Part shown: piece after piece, positions 34,950 through 43,530 of the stretch
Layout: each line of letters opens with the position of its first letter
Position numbering within the stretch: the stretch's first letter is position 1
Origin: an uncultured Muribaculum sp.
GTDB lineage: Bacteria; Bacteroidota; Bacteroidia; Bacteroidales; Muribaculaceae
Assembly (NCBI GenBank): GCA_910578835.1
Contig: CAJTSK010000007.1
Coordinates: 1 to 64,000 of the forward strand
DNA length: 64,000 nt
Reading direction: 5' to 3'
Program-made: the position numbers and the translations under genes
Notes under the pieces: generated by a model
What the model was told of the DNA's origin: nothing
Databases searched by the model: none
What the model saw: the letters and a program-made list of their open reading frames with translations, nothing else

Positions 34950-34980
34950 CAAAGGTAGATATTATTTTTTAATCTGCAAA
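34950..34980 (-). promoter_or_regulatory. Promoter of tRNA-Glu
   Basis: On the minus strand TTTG (34980-34977) and TACCTTTG (34957-34950) are separated by 19 bases. The gap to the mature 5' end is 23 bases. Confidence 0.7.
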
Positions 34981-35122
34981 ACTTTTGGCGAAAAACTTTT
35001 GCCCTGTCAAGAAATACAGATGTATAAGTTGCACGGGGCTAACAATTTGTCGGGGCAATTTGTTTATTATATAATCTTTTACTTTAAATCAAGCCATATT
35101 AGAGTGTGGCGGAGGATACGTT

Positions 35123-36622
35123 ATGGAACAATATATTTTGTCGCTTGACCAGGGAACCAGCAGTTCCCGCGCGATAGTATTCAATCAGTCCGGATCGATA
35201 TGTTCGGTTGCCCAAAGGGAGTTTGAACAGATTTTTCCCCAGTCGGGGTGGGTTGAGCATGACCCGCATCAGATATGGGCGTCGCAGGCGTCGGTCATTG
35301 CCGAGGCAATTTCAAAGATTGATATCAACGGCAAGAATATCGCCGCTATAGGAATAACCAACCAGCGCGAGACCACAATAGTGTGGGATGTCGACACCGA
35401 CCTGCCTGTGTACAATGCCATCGTGTGGCAGGACCGCCGTACTGCCGACTATTGTGACCAGCTCAGGGATGAAGGGCTTGTCGAGATGATACGCAAAAAG
35501 ACAGGTCTTATCCTGGATGCCTATTTCAGCGCCACGAAGGTGAAATGGATTCTTGATAATGTTCCCGGGGCAAGGGCGCGTGCCGAGGCGGGAAAGCTGA
35601 GGTTTGGCACAGTCGACAGCTGGCTTATATGGCGACTTACCCGAGGTGAGGTGCATGTGACCGATGTCACTAATGCTTCCAGGACCATGCTGTTTAATAT
35701 TCACAGTCTGCAATGGGATAAGGAGCTTCTTGATTTGTTTGGTATTCCGGAGTCGATGATGCCGGCCGTGAAATCGTCAAGTGAAGTATATGGCTACACT
35801 ACCACGACACTGTTTGCCCACAAGGTGCCCATTTCCGGTATCGCCGGCGACCAGCAGGCGGCGCTGTTTGGACAGATGTGTGTGGAGCCGGGTGCTGTCA
35901 AAAACACTTACGGCACCGGTTGCTTCCTGCTGATGAACAGCGGCAATGTACCGATAGAGTCGCAAAACAAGCTGTTGACTACCATTGCATGGAAAATCGG
36001 TGATGAGGTTACCTATGCGCTTGAAGGATCAATCTTTGTTGGCGGCTCTGTGGTGCAATGGCTGCGCGACGGGTTGAAGTGTATAAGCAGTTCTTCCGAT
36101 GTGGAGGCACTCGCAGCTTCTGTGCCCGATACCGACGGGGTATATTTTGTGCCTGCGCTGACAGGTCTTGGTGCGCCTTACTGGGACCAGTATGCACGCG
36201 GTGCCATCTCCGGCATAAGCCGAGGCACTACCACTGCACATATCGCGCGCGCGGCACTTGAGGGTATAGCCTATCAGACCTACGATATTGTAAAGGCGAT
36301 GCAGCGCGACTCTAATCTGCCGATAACCAATCTGAAGGTGGATGGCGGGGCGTCGCGCAACGACTTGCTTATGCAGTTTCAGAGCGACATCCTCGACACT
36401 CAGGTATTGCGTCCCAGGATTACCGAGACCACTGCACTCGGCGCGGCATATCTTGCCGGTCTTGCCATCGGTTATTGGAAAAGCATCGACGAGATACGCG
36501 CCCAGTGGCAGGTAGAGAGGATATTTAACCCGAGCGGCGACACCGAAAAGGTCGAAAGGGAGATTTCAGGCTGGCATGCCGCTGTCAACCGTGTGCTTTC
36601 GGCTTACCCCGATAAATTGTAA
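35123..36622 (+). CDS. glpK: Glycerol kinase
   Basis: Phosphorylates glycerol to sn-glycerol-3-phosphate in the cytoplasm. The 499-residue FGGY kinase starts with the ATP-binding LDQGTSSSRAIVFN. It has IGITNQRETTIVWD near 75, the glycerol-site WQDRRT near 100, TYGTGCFLLMN near 262 and KVDGGASRNDLLMQFQSD near 408. The aquaglyceroporin gene follows five bases after the stop, forming a glycerol-uptake operon. No -7 box of the common type is obvious upstream; the 5' region carries two pairs of short direct repeats. Confidence 0.96.
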   Translation: MEQYILSLDQGTSSSRAIVFNQSGSICSVAQREFEQIFPQSGWVEHDPHQIWASQASVIAEAISKIDINGKNIAAIGITNQRETTIVWDVDTDLPVYNAIVWQDRRTADYCDQLRDEGLVEMIRKKTGLILDAYFSATKVKWILDNVPGARARAEAGKLRFGTVDSWLIWRLTRGEVHVTDVTNASRTMLFNIHSLQWDKELLDLFGIPESMMPAVKSSSEVYGYTTTTLFAHKVPISGIAGDQQAALFGQMCVEPGAVKNTYGTGCFLLMNSGNVPIESQNKLLTTIAWKIGDEVTYALEGSIFVGGSVVQWLRDGLKCISSSSDVEALAASVPDTDGVYFVPALTGLGAPYWDQYARGAISGISRGTTTAHIARAALEGIAYQTYDIVKAMQRDSNLPITNLKVDGGASRNDLLMQFQSDILDTQVLRPRITETTALGAAYLAGLAIGYWKSIDEIRAQWQVERIFNPSGDTEKVEREISGWHAAVNRVLSAYPDKL

Positions 36623-36627
36623 AAATC

Positions 36628-37374
36628 ATGCAACCTCCTACGCTATTAGTACAATGTATATTTGAGTTTCTGGGCACATTGGTGATGATACTGCTCGGTT
36701 GCGGTGTATGTGCATGTGTAAGCCTGCGCAAGTCAAAAGGGGAGGGTGGCGGCTGGATTGTGGTTACTCTTGCGTGGGGTCTCGCCGTGATGTGTGGCGT
36801 TTTTATCGCCGGTCCATTTTCAGGTGCCCACCTCAATCCTGCCGTGACCCTGGGGCTTGCCGCCGCCAGTAAATTTCCCTGGTCATGGACGGTACCCTTT
36901 GTAATCTCCCAGATGCTTGGGGCGATAACCGGCGCTGTGCTCGTCTATGTGTTTTATAAAGACCATTTCGATGCGACCGACGACCCGGCGGTGAAGCTCG
37001 GGGTGTTTGCCACTGCTCCGGCTATACGCAATCATCAGCGTAATCTTATCAGCGAGATTGTAGGCACGATAGTTTTGGTGCTTGTAATTCTCTTCATCGG
37101 CGATGATAGCAATTCGTCGCAGGTAGGACTCGGTACCATCGGTGCCCTTCCGGTGTCACTGCTTGTTGTGGTGATAGGCATGTCGCTCGGAGGCACTACA
37201 GGATATGCCATAAATCCGGCGCGTGACCTCGGTCCGCGTATCGCCCACCGTATATTGCCGATAAAGGGCAAAGGTCAGAGCGACTGGAGCTATAGCTGGG
37301 TGCCTGTATTCGGCCCGCTTATAGGAGGCATGCTCGCCGCTATGATTTATGTGGGCATAAAGGCTCTTATGTGA
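36628..37374 (+). CDS. glpF: Aquaglyceroporin / glycerol facilitator
   Basis: MIP-family channel of 248 residues that lets glycerol cross the inner membrane by diffusion. Both half-helix motifs are present: SGAHLNPAVTLG near 67 and GYAINPARDLGPR near 192. Six membrane helices can be traced. The Asp after the second NPA-type motif (NPARD) is typical of glycerol-permeable members. Translational coupling to glpK supports glycerol as the substrate. Confidence 0.95.
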   Translation: MQPPTLLVQCIFEFLGTLVMILLGCGVCACVSLRKSKGEGGGWIVVTLAWGLAVMCGVFIAGPFSGAHLNPAVTLGLAAASKFPWSWTVPFVISQMLGAITGAVLVYVFYKDHFDATDDPAVKLGVFATAPAIRNHQRNLISEIVGTIVLVLVILFIGDDSNSSQVGLGTIGALPVSLLVVVIGMSLGGTTGYAINPARDLGPRIAHRILPIKGKGQSDWSYSWVPVFGPLIGGMLAAMIYVGIKALM

Positions 37375-37395
37375 TGTACTGATATAGATTATAAG

Positions 37396-37432
37396 AAAGA
37401 CGCGCCGTAAATTTTTTTTGCGGCGCGTCTTT
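37396..37432. terminator. Bidirectional terminator between glpF and the EF-G paralogue
   Basis: Twelve-base arms AAAGACGCGCCG (37396-37407) and CGGCGCGTCTTT (37421-37432). The genes on both sides converge on it. Confidence 0.8.
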
Positions 37433-37462
37433 GTCGATAAAGCGAAAGTTGAGAATTATGTC

Positions 37463-39619
37463 TTATTCGTCGGAATTGCTCTCGGAGTATGCCTTGAGAA
37501 GTTTTTCCTGTACATCACCGGGCACAAGCTCGTAAGCCGAGAACTTCATCGTGAACGATGAGCGTCCGCCTGTGATTGAGCTTAATGCTGTAGAGTAAGA
37601 TGACATCTCTTTTAGCGGTACTCGTGCCTGAATTTTTTCAAATCCGTTTTCACTTGACATGCCCATGATGATGGCGCGGCGTCCCTGAAGGTCGCTCATT
37701 ACATCGCCCATTACATCGGCAGGCACCATTACATCTACATCGTATACCGGTTCGAGAATCTTCGGGTTGGCGTTGCGGAACGCTTCGCTGAACGCGTTTC
37801 TACCTGCAAGGCGGAACGAGATTTCATTTGAGTCAACCGGGTGCATCTTGCCGTCGTAGATACATACTCTTACGTCGCGGGCATAGGAGCCGGTAAGCGG
37901 TCCTTGCTCCATGCGGTCCATGAGACCCTTGACGATAGCCGGGATGAAGCGGGCGTCAATCGCACCACCCACGATACAGTTGTGGACCACGAGCTTGCCG
38001 CCCCATTCGAGAGGTATCTCCTGAGTGTCGCGTACATTCATCTTGAATTCCTGGTTGCCAAACTTATATGTATCGGGTGCGGGCATACCCTCTGTATATG
38101 GCTCAATGATAAGGTGTACCTCGCCAAACTGACCGGCACCTCCCGACTGCTTTTTATGGCGGTAGTCGGCGCGAGCCGCCTTGGTGATGGTCTCTCTGTA
38201 GGGTATTCTCGGCTCGTCAAACACAATGGGTAGTTTGTCGTTGTTTTCCACGCGCCATTTGAGTGTGCGTAGGTGGAATTCTCCCTGTCCGGAAAGTATG
38301 GTCTGCTTAAGCTCTTTTGACTGCTCTATAACCCAAGTGGGGTCTTCTTCGTGCATGCGGGTAAGAATCTCGCTGAGCTTTTCGGCATCGCTTTCGGTCA
38401 CCGGGCGTATGGCGCGCTGATACTTGGGCGCGGGATATTTGATGAAGTCAAACTTGTATTCACAGCCTTTTTCGTCAAGAGTGTTGCCTGTGCGGGCATC
38501 TTTAAGCTTGACGGTGGCACCGATGTCGCCGGCACAAAGCTTGTCGACTGGAGTCTTGATTTGACCGCACACGCAGAATATCTGGGCAATGCGCTCCTTT
38601 GACTCGCGGTCGACATTGGTAAGGTCGACGCCGGGTGTCAGGGTTCCGCTCATTACCTTGAAGTAGCTTACTTCGCCGATATGCGGCTCTACGGTAGTCT
38701 TGAACATGAACAGTGACAACGGTCCGTTGCTGTCAGGCTTCACCTCTTCGCCTTCGGTGTCGACCGGCGCCGGCATGTCTTCCACGAAGGGGACTACATT
38801 GCCGAGGAACTCCATCATGCGGCGCACACCCATGTCTTTGAGCGCGCTGACACAGAATACCGGGAATATCGAGCGGTCGACAAGTCCCTTGCGTATACCT
38901 TCACGCATCTCGTCTTCGGTGAGATGTCCCTGGTCAAAGAATTTCTCCATCAGGGTCTCGTCATTTTCGGCTGCTGCCTCTACGAGTTTCTGGTGGAGCT
39001 CCTGAGCGCGTTCCATCTCTTCGGCGGGAATCTCCTCTATCACGGGCACGCCGCCGTCGGGTCCCCAGGAGTATTTCTTCATGAGCAGCACGTCAATCAT
39101 GGCGTTGAAGCCTGCGCCCACACTCAGCGGATACTGGATAGGGGTGACTTTCGAACCGAATATCTCGGTCATCTGCTCGATTACATTGTCATAGTCGGCT
39201 TTTTCGCCATCAAGCTGGTTGAGGGCAAAAATCACCGGTTTTTTAAGAGATGCTGTGGTACGGAAAATGTTTTGTGTGCCTACCTCGACTCCATACTGGG
39301 CGTCAATGAGTATCACTCCGGTATCGGTCACGTTCAAGGCGGTGATGGCATTGCCCACGAAGTCGTCGCTACCCGGACAGTCAATCACATTGAGCTTCTT
39401 GTTAAGGAACTCTGCATAAAAAATGGTAGAGAACACCGAGTAACCATACTCTTTCTCCACCGGGAAATAGTCGCTTACAGTGCTGCCGGCCTCGACATTA
39501 CCGCGACGTTTTATAACTCCACACTCGTAAAGCATCGCTTCGGCGAGTGTGGTTTTTCCCGAGCCTTTGCTTCCAAGCAAGGCTATGTTTTTGATTTCGT
39601 TAGTTTGATAAACCTTCAT
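37463..39619 (-). CDS. fusA2: Elongation factor G paralogue (EF-G2 type) with altered GTPase site
   Basis: Ribosomal translocase paralogue of 718 residues with all five EF-G domains. The P-loop is GSKGSGKTT (17-24). Switch II reads DCPGSDDF near 80-87, where ordinary EF-G has DTPGHVDF: the catalytic histidine is replaced by Ser84 (codon 39368-39370). The base-recognition motif is NQLD in place of NKxD. Bacteroides thetaiotaomicron is known to have a second EF-G without GTPase activity that supports translation under carbon limitation in the gut; this protein has the matching sequence traits. A terminator-like hairpin lies 24 bases before its start. Confidence 0.9.
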   Translation of the reverse strand: MKVYQTNEIKNIALLGSKGSGKTTLAEAMLYECGVIKRRGNVEAGSTVSDYFPVEKEYGYSVFSTIFYAEFLNKKLNVIDCPGSDDFVGNAITALNVTDTGVILIDAQYGVEVGTQNIFRTTASLKKPVIFALNQLDGEKADYDNVIEQMTEIFGSKVTPIQYPLSVGAGFNAMIDVLLMKKYSWGPDGGVPVIEEIPAEEMERAQELHQKLVEAAAENDETLMEKFFDQGHLTEDEMREGIRKGLVDRSIFPVFCVSALKDMGVRRMMEFLGNVVPFVEDMPAPVDTEGEEVKPDSNGPLSLFMFKTTVEPHIGEVSYFKVMSGTLTPGVDLTNVDRESKERIAQIFCVCGQIKTPVDKLCAGDIGATVKLKDARTGNTLDEKGCEYKFDFIKYPAPKYQRAIRPVTESDAEKLSEILTRMHEEDPTWVIEQSKELKQTILSGQGEFHLRTLKWRVENNDKLPIVFDEPRIPYRETITKAARADYRHKKQSGGAGQFGEVHLIIEPYTEGMPAPDTYKFGNQEFKMNVRDTQEIPLEWGGKLVVHNCIVGGAIDARFIPAIVKGLMDRMEQGPLTGSYARDVRVCIYDGKMHPVDSNEISFRLAGRNAFSEAFRNANPKILEPVYDVDVMVPADVMGDVMSDLQGRRAIIMGMSSENGFEKIQARVPLKEMSSYSTALSSITGGRSSFTMKFSAYELVPGDVQEKLLKAYSESNSDE

Positions 39620-39642
39620 GTTATTAGAGAGTTTTTGATGTT

Positions 39643-39682
39643 AAAAAAAGTGCGATTCGTTAGTCAATCACTAACGAATCGC
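39643..39682 (-). terminator. Terminator between the MG2/plug protein and the EF-G paralogue
   Basis: Perfect 13-base arms GCGATTCGTTAGT (39652-39664) and ACTAACGAATCGC (39670-39682), followed on the minus strand by seven T. It lies 88 bases after the upstream gene's stop and only 24 bases ahead of the next ATG. Confidence 0.8.
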
Positions 39683-39770
39683 AAATTATTAAATATTTCC
39701 GAAAAAACCTACAAAAGCGGATATGTTACAAAACATATTCTTACGGTGAACTTTTCCCCGTAGCGTCCTG

Positions 39771-42467
39771 TCACCTGATTTCTATCTGTGAAGAGCCGGT
39801 GATAATCCTGCCGTCGTCGGTTATGCCCTCTATAAATATAGTATAGGATGTGTTGGGATTGTCGGAAGTGAAAAATTCAAAGTCGGCTTTCCCGTCATCG
39901 CCAAATCTCACGCAGGGATTCCAGTAGACTGTGCTTCTCAGGTCGGTGCCGTCAGGACGGTCGGTCACCTCATATTTGGGCGAGTAAAATTCCGCCGCTT
40001 TCTGATAGCCGAGCGGCTTCGCAATCGCGATATGCGGGTTATGCTCATTTATTGCATTTAATCCGTTGCCATCCCTTGTGCGTATCATCAATGCTCCGTT
40101 GCTTGCTCCCGGACCAAGTGCTACAGCTTCTCCGGAATTAAGAAACGAGATGCTTGCGATTGAAGAGTAGGGACATATCAATTCGATTTCATCCAGCATC
40201 CTTGAGGTCGCATTTGTTGTTACGGGAAAATCCCAGCTGTTTGCGGCTGAAGAGTTCATTCCGGGGATAGTCCCGCTTTTTGTATGTCTTTTTAATTTGG
40301 GAGCCGGTGCATTCGGAATTATGCTTCCTGTAGCCGAGTTTTCTTGTGACATAATCTGAAATCCGTCAATAAATACACCAACGACACCGCCTCGATGAGT
40401 TATGTTGCCGTTGTTGTCTATGCGTATGCCGTGAATGTTTCGGAGCGCGTCTTCAAGCGTGGATATGATTACATTTTCCGGGTCATCTGGGTCGAATCGG
40501 CTTCTTGCCACGGCTTCATACCATACGCTATAGCGTTTAAGCTTGTTTTCTGTAACAATGACCTCCGAGAGAAGTATGCTCTTCAGTATCGGATTCATTT
40601 CAGCGCGCATGCGGTTGTCCATCAAGTGCTCCGCTCCTTCAGGTTGTGGTTCTGACGCCAGATAAGGAATATCGGGGAACGACGGCTGGTCAAGCACGAT
40701 ATTGTCTTCAAATCCACCTTTGGCGTTTACCGCCTGAACATAATATACGGCACTGTCGGGATATTCGAAATTAAGGAACTCAAATCGACCGTCCTTGTCA
40801 GTTGTCGTAAGATTGCCATAGCCTGTCGTTGGCGAAATCATGGCGAGTGAAATGCCTTTCAGTGGCTTTCCGCGCCATCGGCTTTTTACTGTTCCTGATA
40901 TAGCCATGCTTTTTTCTATCGGGAATTCCGGTGTCAGCTTGTGTCCTTTCAATACGGCAGGTACATCGTAACGCCGCCAGCCTTGTGTTAGCATGAGATT
41001 GTCGAGCGCTTTTGCGCGAAACGCGCTGTCAGCTGTTGAAAAATAAAATCCGGGATTTTCTATATATCCTTTCAAGTCAGATGACAGCAGCAACTGTGTC
41101 TTTATCGAGTGCATGGAGTCGATAATGGCTGAATGGCGGTCGGTGACACTGACCGCAAAATTACCTTTTTTTAATTTGAGGGTGTCAATCTGCGCTTTAG
41201 CCCATACAATCTTGCGGTTTCCGTAGCTTTCCCTATCAGTAGATACTGTCGCGCGGGCTACTCTTTCATTGTCGATAAATACGAGTCTCTCGCTCCATAG
41301 GTTCATGTCTTTATCAAGAAGGAGTATCTGCATTATCCCCGAGAGAGCACCCGATGGGGCAAACTTGAAAGAGTAATTGTCTTTAATCGGTTCTGACCAT
41401 AACACTATGCCGCGCTGCTGAATCACAACTTGTCCGTCTTGAGGTACTTCTCCAACGAGGTCTATAAATAATGTGTCATTATTCATCCGCTCGACATGAA
41501 TGGAGGCTGCTGTCTCGTTAGGCAGGGGAAGTATAAACCGTCTGCCGTCATTGTTGACGGCAGTGTAGACCTGTCCCTCCTCGGGCGTAAATGATGTCAT
41601 GCCCATGCCTGCATGAAATGTATGGAAGTCGGCTACCTTATTGTCAAGGGTATCCACGATAATACCGGAAGCCTCTTTACCGTAGCCGTCTTTTCCAATC
41701 GCCTTGAATGCCACATTGCATTCGTTGCCCGGAATCAGATATCCCCCTTCAGGATGAAACGTAATGTCATAGTTTTCACCTTTGTTATCGTCAAGCTTTA
41801 TAAATTGATTATATCCGTCGTAAGATATCTTTACATAACCCTTCGTCAAATCTTTGGGATCAATTTTGAAAGAGATTGTACCTGGCTTAGCCTGTGGCGT
41901 AAAAATTTTGCCTCCATCGGTGAGGAGGGTTAATTTTTCATATTTGACAGGTTGTTGTGATGCGCGGTCAATAAGATTAAGCGCAAGCTTTCGTGTATCG
42001 CAATTCCAGTCAATTTTAATTTCATTTTTCAGTGCCATCAGATTGTTGATGTGAAGCGATTTTTTCGGGAAATAATCGTTGCGCTGGCTTCGCATGAAAT
42101 TCGTATATGCCGACAACTGGTATTCTCCGTCAGCAATGTCAAGGTCAAGCGGCAGATAGCCCGAATATATACCATCTTTTTCGCGTACCATCACCCTTTG
42201 GGCGACATCGCCGAAAGGGTCACACAGCTCCACATACAGATATCGGCTCACATTTACCGGTTGATGGGATGCAGCGTCGAGTACAAACCCACGAAACCAT
42301 ATTGTGTCGCCCCCTATATAATTTGCCTTGTCGGTCATCACGTAGGCTTTCTCCTGTGGAAATTCATAGCAATACTCCTCGGTCATCTTTATCACCTTCT
42401 TCGGCGACATACCAAAAACAATTGCCGGAAATAGTAAAAGCGGTAGATATAACCTGGTATTTTTCAT
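39771..42467 (-). CDS. Large periplasmic protein with MG2-like and TonB-plug-like domains
   Basis: The protein has 898 residues with a signal peptide (about 1-19). The N-terminal part (KAYVMTDKANYIGGDTIWFRGFVLDA near 40-65, then YLYVELCDPFGDVAQR) is a macroglobulin MG2-type domain. A carboxypeptidase-regulatory-like beta domain follows near 535-600 (ISGTVKSRWRGKPLKGISLAM). A plug-like domain near 665-815 ends in SNGALMIRTRDG, as in TonB-dependent receptors. No barrel follows, only a further sandwich ending YTIFIEGITDDGRIITGSSQIEIR. Bacteroidota carry many such barrel-less proteins of unknown role. Single gene with a terminator; I cannot name the partner. Confidence 0.75.
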   Translation of the reverse strand: MKNTRLYLPLLLFPAIVFGMSPKKVIKMTEEYCYEFPQEKAYVMTDKANYIGGDTIWFRGFVLDAASHQPVNVSRYLYVELCDPFGDVAQRVMVREKDGIYSGYLPLDLDIADGEYQLSAYTNFMRSQRNDYFPKKSLHINNLMALKNEIKIDWNCDTRKLALNLIDRASQQPVKYEKLTLLTDGGKIFTPQAKPGTISFKIDPKDLTKGYVKISYDGYNQFIKLDDNKGENYDITFHPEGGYLIPGNECNVAFKAIGKDGYGKEASGIIVDTLDNKVADFHTFHAGMGMTSFTPEEGQVYTAVNNDGRRFILPLPNETAASIHVERMNNDTLFIDLVGEVPQDGQVVIQQRGIVLWSEPIKDNYSFKFAPSGALSGIMQILLLDKDMNLWSERLVFIDNERVARATVSTDRESYGNRKIVWAKAQIDTLKLKKGNFAVSVTDRHSAIIDSMHSIKTQLLLSSDLKGYIENPGFYFSTADSAFRAKALDNLMLTQGWRRYDVPAVLKGHKLTPEFPIEKSMAISGTVKSRWRGKPLKGISLAMISPTTGYGNLTTTDKDGRFEFLNFEYPDSAVYYVQAVNAKGGFEDNIVLDQPSFPDIPYLASEPQPEGAEHLMDNRMRAEMNPILKSILLSEVIVTENKLKRYSVWYEAVARSRFDPDDPENVIISTLEDALRNIHGIRIDNNGNITHRGGVVGVFIDGFQIMSQENSATGSIIPNAPAPKLKRHTKSGTIPGMNSSAANSWDFPVTTNATSRMLDEIELICPYSSIASISFLNSGEAVALGPGASNGALMIRTRDGNGLNAINEHNPHIAIAKPLGYQKAAEFYSPKYEVTDRPDGTDLRSTVYWNPCVRFGDDGKADFEFFTSDNPNTSYTIFIEGITDDGRIITGSSQIEIR

Positions 42468-42571
42468 GATTGAAATTAAAATGTGTATAATAATCGTAAA
42501 AATACGATATTATTATATCAAAACCTAATTGGATTAACCTTTTTTGTGATGGTTTAACTTACCTGGGCTGC

Positions 42572-42614
42572 AAAAAAGCAACTAATCTTGCCCATTCCGG
42601 GCAAGATTAGTTGC
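42572..42614 (-). terminator. Strong terminator of the sigma-factor cluster; repeat copy 2
   Basis: Perfect 16-base arms (42578-42593 and 42599-42614) around ATTCC, then six T on the minus strand. Its core 42585-42604 is identical to the hairpin at 2436-2455. Confidence 0.88.
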
Positions 42615-42634
42615 GAGTGGTCTGTTTTCAGATG

Positions 42635-42979
42635 TCAGGCTTCGGCGAGCCAGCGGCGCACACGCGGGGCGAGGAAACTTATCGCTATCACGGTGCTGAC
42701 CGAGCCGAGACAGAGCATATTTATCAGGTCGCCTCCTGTAATCACGCCTGTTTCTTTTATACCGTTAACAAAGTGCCACCATCCTGCCGTGACAGCTGCC
42801 AGCGCGATTATATAGGAAATATATTCAATCCAGTAATATGCGGGGGTGTCTTTTGCCGGGAGGCGGTTCATGACTTTGCGCACAAACCACGGGTTGCGCG
42901 GGGCTTCAGGGAGGCGGTCATGGAAGAGCGCCTTAAGCTGCTTGTCGGAGAGGTGGTGTTGAGTTTTATTGTTGTTCAT
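42635..42979 (-). CDS. Small membrane protein linked to a sigma factor, possible anti-sigma
   Basis: The protein has 114 residues. The N-terminal 45 residues are soluble (LSDKQLKALFHDRLPEAPRNPWFVRKVMNRLP). Two membrane helices follow at about 48-70 and 81-103. It begins 23 bases after the sigma-factor stop and ends at a strong terminator. A short cytoplasmic head on a membrane anchor, encoded right behind an ECF sigma gene, is the layout of an anti-sigma factor, but no zinc-binding or known anti-sigma motif is seen. The role is inference only. Confidence 0.6.
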   Translation of the reverse strand: MNNNKTQHHLSDKQLKALFHDRLPEAPRNPWFVRKVMNRLPAKDTPAYYWIEYISYIIALAAVTAGWWHFVNGIKETGVITGGDLINMLCLGSVSTVIAISFLAPRVRRWLAEA

Positions 42980-43002
42980 TTCAGTTGCTTTTTTTGATGA
43001 TG

Positions 43003-43530
43003 TTAAAACATTGTCGCCATCTTTGCCTTTGCGCGTGAGAGGTGAGATTTCACTGTGCCTTGGGGCATCTGCATTATGGCTGAGATTTCCTTTATAGGGC
43101 GGTCGTCAAGATAGAAAAGGAGCACTGCCGTGCGCTCGGCTTCGGAAAGCGCCTTGAGGCATCGCTGCACATCCATCGACGCATCGCGGGCGTCGTAGGG
43201 CGACACCGTGTCAGCCACATTTTCATATCCGCGCTCGTCGGCGGCACTTTCGTGACGCCGTCGCATGTACATGTAAAACTCATTATACGCGATGCGGTAG
43301 AGCCAGGTGCGGAAGCGGGCGATGCCCTGATAGGAGCGCAGCGAAAGGTACACCTTTATAAATGTCTCCTGGGCGAGGTCGTCGGTCAGTGAGGCGTCGC
43401 CCAGCGTGAGGTTGAGCAGAAATCGCCGCAGTCCGTCGTTGTACTCTTCCACCAGTTGCTCGAATGCGTGCCGGTCATCGCCGGCGACACATCGGGCAAT
43501 CAGGCGTAATTCTTCCCATTTATTCAGCAT
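43003..43530 (-). CDS. ECF-type RNA polymerase sigma factor
   Basis: The protein has 175 residues from ATG 43530 (MLNKWEEL). The frame is open for 34 more codons upstream, but these overlap the preceding gene and are unlike the family. Region 2: LTDDLAQETFIKVYLSLRSYQG and FRTWLYRIAYNEFYMYMRRR (about 50-97). Region 4: LSEAERTAVLLFYLDDRPIKEISAIMQMPQGTVKSHLSRAKAKM (about 127-170). Its start overlaps the end of the upstream DUF6249-like gene by 11 bases, and a small membrane protein follows. The three genes form one unit, probably an envelope-stress or signal relay. Confidence 0.9.
   Translation of the reverse strand: MLNKWEELRLIARCVAGDDRHAFEQLVEEYNDGLRRFLLNLTLGDASLTDDLAQETFIKVYLSLRSYQGIARFRTWLYRIAYNEFYMYMRRRHESAADERGYENVADTVSPYDARDASMDVQRCLKALSEAERTAVLLFYLDDRPIKEISAIMQMPQGTVKSHLSRAKAKMATMF

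Noticed and set aside
34801..34950. Repeat-like hairpins near the tRNA as a possible attachment site
   Set aside because: The hairpin is an ordinary terminator with a T-run, and neither an integrase nor a duplicated tRNA end is nearby.
38924..39763. Open frame of 279 codons antisense to the EF-G paralogue
   Set aside because: Mirror of a strongly coding region; the translation is Cys/His-rich and low in structure, and it would run through the terminator hairpin.
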